A stretch of 22,500 nucleotides of DNA, taken from NCBI RefSeq assembly GCF_030272615.1, contig NW_026728907.1:355001-377500 (forward strand), written 5' to 3'. Position numbers and translations under genes: made by a program. Positions 8,226 to 18,777 of the stretch are shown here, in pieces (positions within the stretch are counted from its first letter, which is position 1; each line of letters starts with the position of its first letter). Below the pieces are notes generated by a model that was not told where the DNA came from, ran no database searches, and was given only the letters and a program-made list of their open reading frames with translations. This DNA is from Cryptomeria japonica. Lineage: Eukaryota; Streptophyta; Pinopsida; Cupressales; Cupressaceae.

Positions 8226-8412
8226 GCATTGACCGCACCAAAGGTGCACGCCTTGGTGTGCACCCTGGAGTGCACTTTGGTGCTCACCTCGGTGCACACT
8301 TTGGTGTGCACCTCGGTGTGCACCAAAGGTGCGCACCTTGGAGCGCACCAAAGGTGTACACTTTGGAGCGCACCACATAGGGTCTTTGAGAGGTTGGCGC
8401 AGTGCGCACACC
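8226..8412. repeat. GTGCAC/GTGCGC palindrome-rich stretch ending in a truncated promoter unit
   Basis: Degenerate copies of a word of about 20 bp, (C/T)TTGGTG(C/T)GCACC, fill 8230-8375. At 8381 another GGTCTTTGAG copy starts a new promoter unit. It carries a small GAG duplication and continues for about 30 bp to AGTGCGCACACCAAGG. At about 8412 it switches into the G-rich array before any TATA element. Confidence 0.8.
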
Positions 8413-10070
8413 AAGGTGGGTGTTGAGGTGCGTGCCGAGGTGGGTGGGTGCTAGGGTGCGCTCCATGGTGGGTGCCAGGGTGGGTGCGTGCTAGGGTGGA
8501 TTCCAAAGAGGGTCATAGGGTGGGTGCCAAGGTGGGTTGGTGATATAGTGGGTTCAAAGGTGGGTACTAGGGTGGGTTCCAAGGTGGGTCACAAGTTGGG
8601 TGCCAGGATGCGTGGGTGTTAGGTTGGGTGCCAAGGTGGGCTCCTGCGTGGGTGGGTGCTAGGGTGGGTTTCAAGGTGGACGCGAGGGCGGGTGCCAAGG
8701 TGGGTAACAAGTTGGGTGTTAGGATGGGTGAGTGCTAGAGTGGGTGCCAAGGTGGGTGGGTGCTAAGGTGGATGCCAAGGTGGTTCACAGGGTGGGTGGG
8801 TTCTAGGGTGAGTTCCAAGGTGGGTCACAGGTTCAGTGCTAGGGTGGGTGTCAAGGCGGGTGTCGAGGTGCCTGGGTGCTAGGGTGTGGATGCCAATGTG
8901 GGTCATAGGGTGGGTACTAGGGTGGGCTGCAATGTGGGTGCCAAGGTGGGTAACATGCTCGGTGGGTTCTAAATTGGGTGCCAGGGTGGGTGTGCACCCA
9001 CCTTGCCCGAGGTGGGTGCCAAGGTGCCAGTGTGGGTGGGTGCTAAGGTGGATGCCAAGGTGGGTGAGAAGGTGGGTGATAGGTTGAGTGGTAGGATGGG
9101 TGGGTGCCAAGATGGGTCACAGGGTGGGTGCAAGGGTGGGTAGGTGCTAGGGTTGGTGTCAGGGTGGGTGGGTGCTAGGTTGGGTTCCAAGGTGGGTGCG
9201 AGGGTGAGTGTCAAGGTGGGTCACAGGTTAGGTGCTAGGATGGGTGAGTGCTAGGGTGCAAAGGTGCCAGGGTGGGTGCTAGGATGGGTCGATGCTAGGG
9301 TGAGTGGCAAGGTGGGTCCACAAGTGTCAAGGTGGGTGCCGAGGTGGGTGCCAAGTCGGCGACTGCTATGGTGGATGCCAAGGTGGGTCACGGGGTGGGT
9401 GCCAAGTTGCTAGGTTGGGTTCCAAGGTGGGTGCCAACGTGGGTGCTAGGGTGCGTGGGTTAAAGGGTGTGTCACAACGTGGGTGCCAGGATGGGTGCGC
9501 ACCCACACTGGCCAAGACGGGTGCGGGTGCAAGGTTGGGTTCCAAGCCCGGTCACAGGCTGGGTGCTAGGATGGGTGGGTGCCAAGGTGGGCACCAGGGT
9601 GGGTGCACCCACCCTGGCCAAGGTGGGTCACGGGGTGGGTCCTAGGGTGGGTAACGGGGTGGGTACTAAGGTGCGTGCCAAGGTGGGTCATAGGGTGGGT
9701 GCCAAGGTGGGCACCAGGGTGGGTGTGCACCAACCCTAGCCAGGGTAGGTCACGGGGTGGTTGTCGGGGTGGGCGTCAAGGAGCCAAGGTGGGTGGCAAG
9801 TAGCCAAGTTGCGTGCCAAGGTGGGTGTCGGGGTGGGTGCCAAGGATCCAAGGTGGGTGCCAAGGAACCAAGGTGGGTGTCTGGGTGGGTGCCGAGGTGG
9901 GAGCCAGGGTGGGTCCCAAGGTGAGTGCAAAGGTGGGTGCCAGGGTCAAGGTGAGTGCCAATGTGGGTTCCAAGGTGCCAGGGTCAGGGTGAGTGCCAAT
10001 GTGGGTTCAAAGGTGCTAAGTTGGGTGCGAGGTTGGGTGCGAGGGTGGGTGGGTGCCAAGGTGTGCTAGG
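8413..10070. repeat. Degenerate G-rich minisatellite (GGTGGGTGCCAAGGTGGGT-like)
   Basis: The plus strand is a long, irregular series of short steps alternating AAGGTGGGT, CTAGGGTGGGT, CACAGGGTGGGT and GGTGGGTGCC. There is no strict period, in contrast to the 52- and 188-bp arrays. Many places meet the classical G-quadruplex pattern, for example 8650-8668 and 9122-9140 (GGGTGGG, 5-nt loop, GGGTGGG). Two short inverted patches (about 8994-9016 and 9603-9625) join a CACCCACC stretch to a GGTGGGT stretch. Open frames here translate into monotonous Gly/Trp/Val or Pro/Thr/His strings and are rejected as genes. Confidence 0.93.
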
Positions 10071-10480
10071 TGGAAGCCCGGGTGGGTCGGCATCCCATGG
10101 GTGTCGAGTTGGGTGCCTGATGGGTGCTTCTTGTCAAGTTTTAGTCGTCGGGACTCATTTCGAGCCTTAGAGGTCGTTTCTTGTCCGGTTGCCCTGTCTT
10201 CGACCTGGGAACCCAATTTTGGTCCTCGGGTCCCATTTTTTTTTGTCTCGCATCCCACTTTTGGCCTGTGGCCTTTTCGGGGTCGATTCTCGTTTTGGGC
10301 ATCAGAGCATGTTTCTTCTCCTAAAACCCAATATTTGTTTATTAAGTCTCGGAACACATTTTTGTTCTCGTGGACCCATCATGGGTCTTGGAACGCATTT
10401 GTGGTCCTTGGGTCCCATTTTGCATCCCGAAACTTGTGTTTTGGTGCTTGATCCCTATTTTGGGTGCCCACCTTGCACCA
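10071..10480. other. T-rich spacer with degenerate GGGTCCCATTTT words
   Basis: No gene was recognised. Short words recur irregularly: CGGGTCCCATTTTT near 10226, CATCCCACTTTTGG near 10250, TGGGTCCCATTTTG near 10408 and GATCCCTATTTTGGG near 10450. They look like a worn short-period repeat of about 20-40 bp. The plus strand is T-rich, unlike the GC-rich flanks. Three overlapping frames (132-163 codons) stay open without family resemblance. The copy at 17989-18398 matches this stretch, with no differences seen by eye. Confidence 0.6.
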
Positions 10481-10859
10481 AGTGCGCACCCGGGGCAAAC
10501 CGAGCGCCTTGGTGCACCGGGGCAAGATCGAGCGTGCACCCGAGGCGCCCCGAACATGCACCAAGGTGCACTCGGCCCACATGTGAGCGCAGGTCGTTGC
10601 GCCCGAGGTGGTGTGTGGGCACCGCGTTGCAGACGGGACACTGCACGCACACGACGCCCCCTCCAGGTGCACGCACGTAGGCCGGGCCGGGTGCACACCC
10701 GACGCCCTAGCAAGGTGCGCGCACCCGGGCAGGGCTCACACTTGGCGAACGGGGCGCACTTCGCGAGGGAGGGTGTGCACCTCGACGGGGGTGGGTGGCC
10801 GGGGTGGATTCGCACGTGGGTCGCGGTTTGCTAAGTACACACTGCGACAAGCTCATAAC
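10481..10859 (+). promoter_or_regulatory. GC-rich 5S leader with -28 TATA-like box
   Basis: TAAGTA at 10832-10837 begins exactly at -28 relative to the 5S start, where plant 5S promoters carry an AT-rich TATATA-like box. The base at -1 is C, also as usual. A GC pair lies at 10844-10845 (-16), a little farther upstream than the usual -12. The rest is GC-rich spacer with GTGCAC/GCGCAC words and no recognised gene. The same box in copy 2 is at 18750-18755. Confidence 0.6.
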
Positions 10860-10979
10860 GGGTGCGATCATACCAGCATTAGTGCACCGGATCCCATCAG
10901 AACTCCGCAGTTAAGCGCGCTTGGGCCGGAGTAGTACTGGGATGGGTGACCTCCCGGGAAGTCCCGGTGTTGCACCCTT
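10860..10979 (+). rRNA. 5S ribosomal RNA gene, copy 1
   Basis: The 120-nt gene starts GGGTGCGATCATACCAGC and ends GTGTTGCACCC plus two T of the terminator. The internal Pol III promoter is intact: box A AGTTAAGCGCGC from +50, the intermediate element around +63 to +72, and box C GGATGGGTGACCTCCC at +81 to +96. The terminal stem GGGTGC/GCACCC pairs. The product is the 5S RNA of the large ribosomal subunit, transcribed by Pol III with TFIIIA. Compared with copy 2 it has A at +19 (10878), giving A19.C59 instead of G19-C59 in helix II, so this copy may be slightly weakened. It lies on the strand opposite to the predicted Pol I promoters. Confidence 0.97.
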
Positions 10980-10990
10980 TTTTAGTTTTT
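10978..10990 (+). terminator. Pol III terminator of 5S copy 1
   Basis: A run of six T (10978-10983), then AG, then five T (10986-10990) directly after the 5S gene. Runs of four or more T on the non-template strand stop Pol III. Confidence 0.9.
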
Positions 10991-11400
10991 CGCCGGGCGT
11001 CGCAATGCTATTTGAATAAACCTTTTGCCCGTTTGCGTTCTCGTCGGGGCCGGGCCGGGCCGGGGTGCGCTGCCCGCACTACCGCGCGCGCGGGGGCGAC
11101 ACCGAGCGCGCACCCGAGGCGCCCCGAGCACACAGGCCACGGTGCAACCCGGGCGTTGTGCGCGCACCCCGGTGCGCCCGAGGTGCTGCGCGCGCACCCA
11201 GGTGAAATCGGTGTGCACCTCGGCCAGTGCGCGCTCGGTCGAGTCGCGCACGTTGGCCAAGGTGCACGGTGATGTTTCTTACTCTAAGGTTCCGCACCAG
11301 ACGCCCGGGACAGGTGAGCGAAGCTGGGCGGGGCCGGGTGCGCGGCCGGGGCAGGTGCACGCAGCTGGAGAGAGCTTTGGAGCACACTTCGGAGCGCACC
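10991..11400. other. GC-rich spacer downstream of 5S copy 1
   Basis: No gene was recognised. The stretch includes GGGCCGGGCCGGGCCGGGG near 11046-11064, a CGCGCGCG run near 11090 and several GGTGCGC/GTGCACC words. It ends in TTGGAGCACACTTCGGAGCG, the same phrase that recurs throughout the array to the right. The copy 2 equivalent is 18909-19318. Confidence 0.7.
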
Positions 11401-11510
11401 AATGATGCGCTCCATTCAAAAGTTTCCTGAAAAGGCAAAAAAAGTTGAGATTATAGAATTTCCCACTTGAGAGATTGTAAAAAAAAAAAATTTAAAATGA
11501 AGGAAACGCG
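11401..11510. other. Diverged AT-rich module nearest the 5S gene
   Basis: It has the module frame GATGCGCT, TTTCCTGAAAAGGC, an A-run, then GGAAACGCGGGTGCC. The centre differs (ATTATAGAATTTCCC, a run of 12 A, TTTAAAATG). A second partial module at 12127-12180 retains GATGCGCTGCCTTCACC and AGAAAAGGC but lacks the TTTTAAAA core. Copy 2 equivalents are 19319-19428 and 20063-20116. Confidence 0.75.
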
Positions 11511-12889
11511 GGTGCCAAGGTGTGCGCAGCCCAGCCAAGGTGTGCGCACCAAGGCGCCCACCCTGGCGAAGGTGCACGCAAGGTGCGCACCCGAGGCAAA
11601 CCGGACAATTAACCCAACTTTCGACTTCGCGCGCACCTTGGAGCGCACTTCGGAGCGCTCCTTGGTGCGCACCAATCTTGGGCACCTCGGAGTGCACCAT
11701 GGCGCCCACCAAGGTGCGCACCCGGGGCAAACCGAGCTCCGACTTCGTGCGCACCTTGGAGCGCACGAAAGGTGCGCACCATGGCGCCCACCAAGGTGCG
11801 CAGCCCAGCCAAGGCGTGCGCATCAAGGTGCGCACCCGGGGCAAACCGAGCTCCGACTTCGTGCGCACCTTGGAGCGCACAAAAGGTGCGCAACCCAGCC
11901 AAGGTGTGCGCACCCCGGTCAAACCGAGCTCCGAATCGTGCGCACCAGAGGTGCACGCCATCGTGCGCACCTTGGAGCACACTTCGGAGCCCTCCTTGGT
12001 GCGCGCCGATGTTGCGCACCTCGGAGCGCACCCGGGGAAAACAATGCAATTAACCCGACTTTCGACTTCGTGGGCACCTCGGAGCGCTCTCGGGTTCGCA
12101 CCTCGGAGCACACCGAGGTGCGCACCTTTGATGCGCTGCCTTCACCAATTTCCAGAAAAGGCAAGAAAACATTGAGAAGGTGTGCGCACCGAGGTGCCCA
12201 CCCTGGCGAAGGTGCACGCGAGGTGCGCACCCGGGGCAAACCGGGCTCCGACTTCGTGCACGCCGCACCTTGGAGCACACTTCGGAGCGCTCCTTGGTGC
12301 GCACCAGGGCGCGCAACCCAGCCGAGGTGCCCACCCCGGCGAAGGTGCACGCGAGGTGCGCACCCGGGGCAAACCGGGCTCCGACTTCGTGCACGCCATG
12401 GTGCCCACCGCGGCGAAGGTGCACGCGAGGTGCGCACCCGGGGCAAACCGGGCTCCGACTTCGTGCACGCCGCACCTTGGAGCACACTTCGGAGCGCTCC
12501 TTGGTGCGCACCATGGTGCCCACCAGGGCGCGCAACCCCGCCGAAGGTGCACGCGAGGTGCGCACCCGGGGCAAACCGGGCTCCGACTTCGTGCACGCCG
12601 CACCTTGGAGCACACTTCGGAGCGCTCCTTGGTGCGCACCATGGTGCCCACCAGGGCGCGCAACCCCGCCGAAGGTGCACGCGAGGTGCGCACCCGGGGC
12701 AAACCGGGCTCCGACTTCGTGCACGCCATGGTGCGCACCGCGGCGAAGGTGCGCACCCGGGGCAAACCGGGCTCCGACTTCGTGCACGCCGCACCTTGGA
12801 GCACACTTCGGAGCGCTCCTTGGTGCGCACCAGGGCGCGCAACCCAGCCGAGGTGCCCACCCCGGCGAAGGTGCACGCGAGGTGCGTAC

Positions 12890-15254
12890 CCGGGGCAAAC
12901 CGGGCTCCGACTTCGTGCACGCCGCACCTTGGAGCACACTTCGGAGCGCTCCTTGGTGCGCACCATGGTGCCCACCAGGCCGCGCAACCCAGCCAAGGTG
13001 TGCGCACCAAGGTGCACGCGAGGTGCGCACCCGGGGCAAACCGGGGTCCGACTTCGTGCACGCCGCACCTTGGAGCACACATCGGGGCGCTCCCGGGTTC
13101 GCACCGGCGTTGCGCACCGTGGTGGGCACCTCGGAGCACACCAAGGTGGGCAGCGAGGTGCGCACCTTTGATGCGATGCCTTCACTAATTTCCATAAAAG
13201 GCAAAAAAAAAACGAGATTTTAAAATTTTCGTTTTGAAAGATAGTGAGAAAAAGGGAATGCTGGTGCCATCTTGAGCCCGCCCTGGTGCGCAGCCCAGCC
13301 AAGGTGTGCGCACCAAGGTGCCCACCCTGGCGAAGGTGCGCGCCCGGGCAATTAATCCAACTTCCAACTTCGCGCGCGCCAGGGTGGGAGCGCACCCAAC
13401 AACCGGGCCTGGGAAGAGCCAATGCGAGAAACCCCACCAAACGCTCTGACAAAAAAAGAGGGGGCGCTCCAGTAACCCCACTTCGGAGCGCACCCTGGGC
13501 AAACCCAGCCAAGGTGCCCACCCCGGCCAAGGTGCAGGCGAGGTGCGCACCCGGGGCAAACCGGGCTCCGACAACGTGCATGCCGCACCTTGGAGCACAC
13601 TTCGTAGCGCTCCCGGGTGCGCACCTCAGAGCACACCAAGGTGGGCAGCGAGGTGCGCACCTTTGATGCGCTGCCTTCACTAATTTCCAGAAAAGGCAAA
13701 AAAAAAAGGAGATTTTAAAATTTCCGTTTTGAAAGATAGTGAAAAAAACGGAACGCGCGTGCCATCTTGAGCCCGCCCTGGTGCGCAGCCCAGGTAAGGT
13801 GCCCACCCTGGCAAAGGTGCGCACCCGGGCAATTAACCCTACTTCCGACTTCGTGCGCGCCAGGGTGGCAACCGGGCCTCGGAAGAGCCAATGCGAGAAA
13901 CCCCACCAAACGCTCCGACAAAAAAAGAGGCGGCGCTCCAATAACCCCGCTTCGGAGCGCAGCCGGGGCAAACCCAGCCAAGGTGCCCACCCCGACGAAG
14001 GTGCACGCGAGGTGCGCACCCGGGGCAAACCGGGCTCCGACAACGTGCACGCAGCACCTTGGAGCACACTTCGAAGCACTCCCGGGTGCCCACCGGCGTT
14101 GCGCACCGTGGTGGGCAGCGAGGTGCGCACCTTTGATGCGCTGCCTTCACTAATTTCCAGAAAAAGGCAAAAAAAAATGAGATTTTAAAATTTCCGTTTT
14201 GAAAGATAGTGAAAAAAAAGGAACGCGGGTGCCATCTTGAGCCCGCCCTGGTGCGCAGCCCAGGCAAGGCATGCGCACCAAGGTGCCCACCCGAGGTGCA
14301 CACCCGGGGCAAACCGGGCTCCGACTTCGTGCAGGCCGCACCTTGGAGCACACTTCGGAGCGCTCCTTGGTGCGCACCATGGTGCCCACCAGGGCGCGCA
14401 ACCCAGCCAAGGTCTGCACACCAAGGTGCCCACCCCGGCGAAGGTGCACGCGAGGTGCGCACCCGGGGCAAACCGGGCTCCGACTTCGTGCACGCCATGG
14501 TGCCCACCGCGGCGAAGGTGCACGCGAGGTGCGCACCCGGGGCAAACCGGGCTCCGACTTCGTGCACGCCGCACCTTGGAGCACACTTCGGAGCGCTCCT
14601 TGGTGCGCACCATGGTGCCCACCAGGGCGCGCAACCCAGCCAAGGTGTGCGCACCAAGGTGCACGCGAGGTGCACACCCGGGGCAAACCGGGGTCCGACT
14701 TCGTGCACGCCGCACCTTGGAGCACACATCGGAGCGCTCCCAGGTTCGCACCAGCGTTGCGCACCTTTGATGCGCTGCCTTCACTAATTTCAAGAAAAGG
14801 CAAAAAAAAACGAGATTTTAAAATTTCCGTTCTGAAAGATAGTGAAAAAAACGGAACGCGGGTGCCATCTTGAGCCCTTCCTGGTGCGCAGCCCAGGCAA
14901 GTTGTGCGCACCAAGGTGCCCACCCTGGCGGAGGTGCGCGCCCGGGGCAATCCGGGCTCCGACTTCGTGCACTGCATGGTGCCCACCAAGGCGCGCAACC
15001 CAGCCAAGGTGCCCACCGCAGCGAAGGTGCACGCGAGGTGCGCACCCGAGGTGCACACCCGGGGCAAACCGGGCTCCGACTTCGTGCACGCCGCACCTTG
15101 GAGCACACTTCAGAGCGCTCCTTGGTGCGCACCAGGGCGCGCAACCCAGCCGAGGTGCCCACCCCGGCGAAGGTGCACGCGAGGTGCGCACCCGGGGCAA
15201 ACCGGGCTCCGACTTCGTGCACGCCATGGTGCCCACCGCGGCGAAGGTGCGCAC
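12890..15254. repeat. 2.36-kb internal duplication, first copy
   Basis: Matches the sequence 2365 bp to the right from about 12890 on. The module cores at 13218, 13713 and 14183 match 15583, 16078 and 16547. It carries two copies of a distinct segment of about 75 bp with GAGCCAATGCGAGAAACCCC and ACAAAAAAAGAGG (about 13413-13480 and 13883-13950), absent between the other modules. Confidence 0.88.
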
Positions 15255-17500
15255 CCGGGGCAAACCGGGCTCCGACTTCGTGCACGCCGCACCTTGGAGC
15301 ACACTTCGGAGCGCTCCTTGGTGCGCACCATGGTGCCCACCAGGCCGCGCAACCCAGCCAAGGTGTGCGCACCAAGGTGCACGCGAGGTGCGCACCCGGG
15401 GCAAACCGGGGTCCGACTTCGTGCACGCCGCACCTTGGAGCACACATCGGGGCGCTCCCGGGTTCGCACCGGCGTTGCGCACCGTGGTGGGCACCTCGGA
15501 GCACACCAAGGTGGGCAGCGAGGTGCGCACCTTTGATGCGATGCCTTCACTAATTTCCATAAAAGGCAAAAAAAAAACGAGATTTTAAAATTTCCGTTTT
15601 GAAAGATAGTGAGAAAAAGGGAATGCTGGTGCCATCTTGAGCCCGCCCTGGTGCGCAGCCCAGCCAAGGTTTGCGCACCAAGGTGCCCACCCTGGCGAAG
15701 GTGCGCGCCCGGGCAATTAACCCAACTTCCAACTTCGCGCGCGCCAGGGTGGGAGCGCACCCAACAACCGGGCCTGGGAAGAGCCAATGCGAGAAACCCC
15801 ACCAAACTCTCTGACAAAAAAAGAGGGGGCGCTCCAGTAACCCCGCTTCGGAGCGCACCCTGGGCAAACCCAGCCAAGGTGCCCACCCCGGCCAAGGTGC
15901 AGGCGAGGTGCGCACCCGGGGCAAACCGGGCTCCGACAACGTGCACGCCGCACCTTGGAGCACACTTCGTAGCGCTCCCGGGTGCGCACCTCAGAGCACA
16001 CCAAGGTGGGCAGCGAGGTGCGCACCTTTGATGCGCTGCCTTCACTAATTTCCAGAAAAGGCAAAAAAAAAAGGAGATTTTAAAATTTCCGTTTTGAAAG
16101 ATAGTGAAAAAAACGGAACGCGCGTGCCATCTTGAGCCCGCCCTGGTGCGCAGCCCAGGTAAGGTGCCACCCTGGCAAAGGTGCGCACCCGGGCAATTAA
16201 CCCTACTTCCGACTTCGTGCGCGCCAGGGTGGCAACCGGGCCTCGGAAGAGCCAATGCGAGAAACCCCACCAAACGCTCCGACAAAAAAAGAGGCGGCGC
16301 TCCAATAACCCCGCTTCGGAGCGCAGCCGGGGCAAACCAAGCCAAGGTGCCCACCCCGACGAAGGTGCACGCGAGGTGCGCACCCGGGGCAAACCGGGCT
16401 CCGACAACGTGCACGCAGCACCTTGGAGCACACTTCGAAGCACTCCCGGGTGCCCACCGGCGTTGCGCACCGTGGTGGGCAGCGAGGTGCGCACCTTTGA
16501 TGCGCTGCCTTCACTAATTTCCAGAAAAAGGCAAAAAAAAATGAGATTTTAAAATTTCCGTTTTGAAAGATAGTGAAAAAAAAGGAACGCGGGTGCCATC
16601 TTGAGCCCGCCCTGGTGCGCAGCCCAGGCAAGGCATGCGCACCAAGGTGCCCACCCGAGGTGCACACCCGGGGCAAACCGGGCTCCGACTTCGTGCAGGC
16701 CGCACCTTGGAGCACACTTCGGAGCGCTCCTTGGTGCGCACCATGGTGCCCACCAGGGCGCACCCGAGGCAAACCGGGCTCCGACTTCGTGCACGCCGCA
16801 CCTTGGAGCACACATCGGAGCGCTCCCAGGTTCGCACCAGCGTTGCGCACCTTTGATGCGCTGCCTTCACTAATTTCCAGAAAAGGCAAAAAAAAACGAT
16901 ATTTTAAAATTTCCGTTCTGAAAGATAGTGAAAAAAACGGAACGCGGGTGCCATCTTGAGCCCTTCCTGATGCGCAGCCCAGGCAAGTTGTGCGCACCAA
17001 GGTGCCCACCCTGGCGGAGGTGCGCGCCCGGGGCAAACCGGGCTCCGACTTCGTGCACTGCATGGTGCCCACCAAGGCGCGCAACCCAGCCAAGGTGCCC
17101 ACCGCAGCGAAGGTGCACGCGAGGTGCGCACCCGAGGTGCACACCCGGGGCAAACCGGGCTCCGACTTCGTGCACGCCGCACCTTGGAGCACACTTCAGA
17201 GCGCTCCTTGGTACGCACCAGGGCGCGCAACCCAGCCAAGGTGCTCACCCCGGCGAAGGTGCACGCGAGGTGCGCACCCGGGGCAAACCGGGCTCGGACT
17301 TCGTGCACGCCGCACCTTGGAGCACACATCGGAGCGCTCCCGGGTTCGCACCAGCATTGCGCACCTTTGATGCGCTGCCTTCACTAATTTCCAGAAAAGG
17401 CAAAAAAAAGAAAAAAATGAGATTTTAAAATTTCCGTTTTGAAAGATAGTGAAAAAAACGGAACGCGGGTGCCATCTTGAGCCCGCCCTGGTGTGCAGCC
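13167..17500. repeat. Nine AT-rich hairpin modules in copy 1
   Basis: Each module has GATGCG(C/A)TGCCTTCAC, TAATTTCC(A/T), GAAAAGGC or TAAAAGGC, an A-run of 7-11, then GA(G/T)ATTTTAAAATTT(C/T)CG and a second A-run. It ends with (G/C)CCATCTTGAGCCC in most copies. The TTTTAAAA core is at 13218, 13713, 14183, 14816, 15583, 16078, 16547, 16902 and 17423. In the best copies TTCCGTTTT (13722-13730) pairs with AAAACGGAA (13745-13753). The modules at 13218 and 15583 have lost part of the right arm (AGAAAAAGGGAA), and those at 14183 and 16547 have AAAAGGAA. Read on the minus strand, the hairpin is followed by a T-run. Function is unknown; termination, a weak origin or a nucleosome-free spot are possibilities. 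Confidence 0.88.
15255..17340. repeat. 2.36-kb internal duplication, second copy with a 278-bp deletion
   Basis: The offset to the first copy is 2365 bp, then 2364, and drops to 2086 after about 16760. About 278 bp corresponding to roughly 14394-14672 are therefore missing. The CCAATGCGAGAAACCCC segments recur near 15780 and 16250. Confidence 0.85.
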
Positions 17501-18777
17501 CAGGCAAGTTGTGCGCACCAAGGCACCCACCCTGGCCAAGGTGGGTCACGGGGTGGGTCCTAGGGTGGGTAACGGGGTGGGTACTAAGGTGCGTGCCAAG
17601 GTGGGTCATAGGGTGGGTGCCAAGGTGGGCACCAGGGTGGGTGTGCACCAACCCTAGCCAGGGTAGGTCACGGGGTGGTTGTCGGGGTGGGCGTCAAGGA
17701 GCCAAGGTGGGTGGCAAGTAGCCAAGTTGCGTGCCAAGGTGGGTGTCGGGGTGGGTGCCAAGGATCCAAGGTGGGTGCCAAGGAACCAAGGTGGGTGTCT
17801 GGGTGGGTGCCGAGGTGGGAGCCAGGGTGGGTCCCAAGGTGAGTGCAAAGGTGGGTGCCAGGGTCAAGGTGAGTGCCAATGTGGGTTCCAAGGTGCCAGG
17901 GTCAGGGTGAGTGCCAATGTGGGTTCAAAGGTGCTAAGTTGGGTGCGAGGTTGGGTGCGAGGGTGGGTGGGTGCCAAGGTGTGCTAGGTGGAAGCCCGGG
18001 TGGGTCGGCATCCCATGGGTGTCGAGTTGGGTGCCTGATGGGTGCTTCTTGTCAAGTTTTAGTCGTCGGGACTCATTTCGAGCCTTAGAGGTCGTTTCTT
18101 GTCCGGTTGCCCTGTCTTCGACCTGGGAACCCAATTTTGGTCCTCGGGTCCCATTTTTTTTTGTCTCGCATCCCACTTTTGGCCTGTGGCCTTTTCGGGG
18201 TCGATTCTCGTTTTGGGCATCAGAGCATGTTTCTTCTCCTAAAACCCAATATTTGTTTATTAAGTCTCGGAACACATTTTTGTTCTCGTGGACCCATCAT
18301 GGGTCTTGGAACGCATTTGTGGTCCTTGGGTCCCATTTTGCATCCCGAAACTTGTGTTTTGGTGCTTGATCCCTATTTTGGGTGCCCACCTTGCACCAAG
18401 TGCGCACCCGGGGCAAACCGAGCGCCTTGGTGCACCGGGGCAAGATCGAGCGTGCACCCGAGGCGCCCCGAACATGCACCAAGGTGCACTCGGCCCACAT
18501 GTGAGCGCAGGTCGTTGCGCCCGAGGTGGTGTGTGGGCACCGCGTTGCAGACGGGACACTGCACGCACACGACGCCCCCTACAGGTGCACGCACGTAGGC
18601 CGGGCCGGGTGCACACCCGACGCCCTAGCAAGGTGCGCGCACCCGGGCAGGGCTCACACTTGGCGAACGGGGCGCACTTCGCGAGGGAGGGTGTGCACCT
18701 CGACGGGGGTGGGTGGCCGGGGTGGATTCGCACGTGGGTCGCGGTTTGCTAAGTACACACTGCGACAAGCTCATAAC

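Larger units (their letters stand above)
9605..17522. repeat. 7918-bp large tandem repeat unit, first copy (contains 5S)
   Basis: From GCACCCACCCTGG at 9605 the sequence matches that from 17523 at a constant offset of 7918 bp through the 5S gene and beyond. The unit opens inside the G-rich minisatellite and closes in the GC-rich array just after the AT-rich module at 17423. Offsets then shift to 7936 (an 18-bp insertion in copy 2 near 19752-19769) and to 7873 (63 bp present at about 12727-12789 in copy 1 and missing in copy 2). Confidence 0.95.
11401..17522. repeat. GC-rich complex repeat array with AT-rich modules
   Basis: The array is built from a unit of about 126 bp (clear at 12466-12592 and its neighbours). 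It combines CACCTTGGAGCACACTTCGG, GCTCCTTGGTGCGCACCATG, GGTGCACGCGAGGTGCGCAC, CCGGGGCAAACCGGGCTCCG and ACTTCGTGCACGCC, with frequent partial units. AT-rich modules interrupt it every 355-767 bp. Long frames on both strands (up to 662 codons, 12142-14130 minus; 573 codons, 11467-13188 plus) are open because the repeat is stop-poor in several frames. Their products are low-complexity Cys/Ala/Pro/Arg/His strings that overlap each other on opposite strands, so no gene is called. Confidence 0.95.

Noticed and set aside
8413-10070. Interstitial telomere repeats
   Set aside because: CTAGGG and AGGGTGGG words occur, but there is no run of the plant telomere unit TTTAGGG.
12142-14130. 662-codon minus-strand frame, with a 641-codon counterpart at 20078-22003 and a 573-codon plus-strand frame at 11467-13188
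   Set aside because: Several frames on both strands are open over the same repeats. Products are low-complexity Cys/Ala/Pro/Arg strings with no domain, and indels between copies fall anywhere in the repeat.
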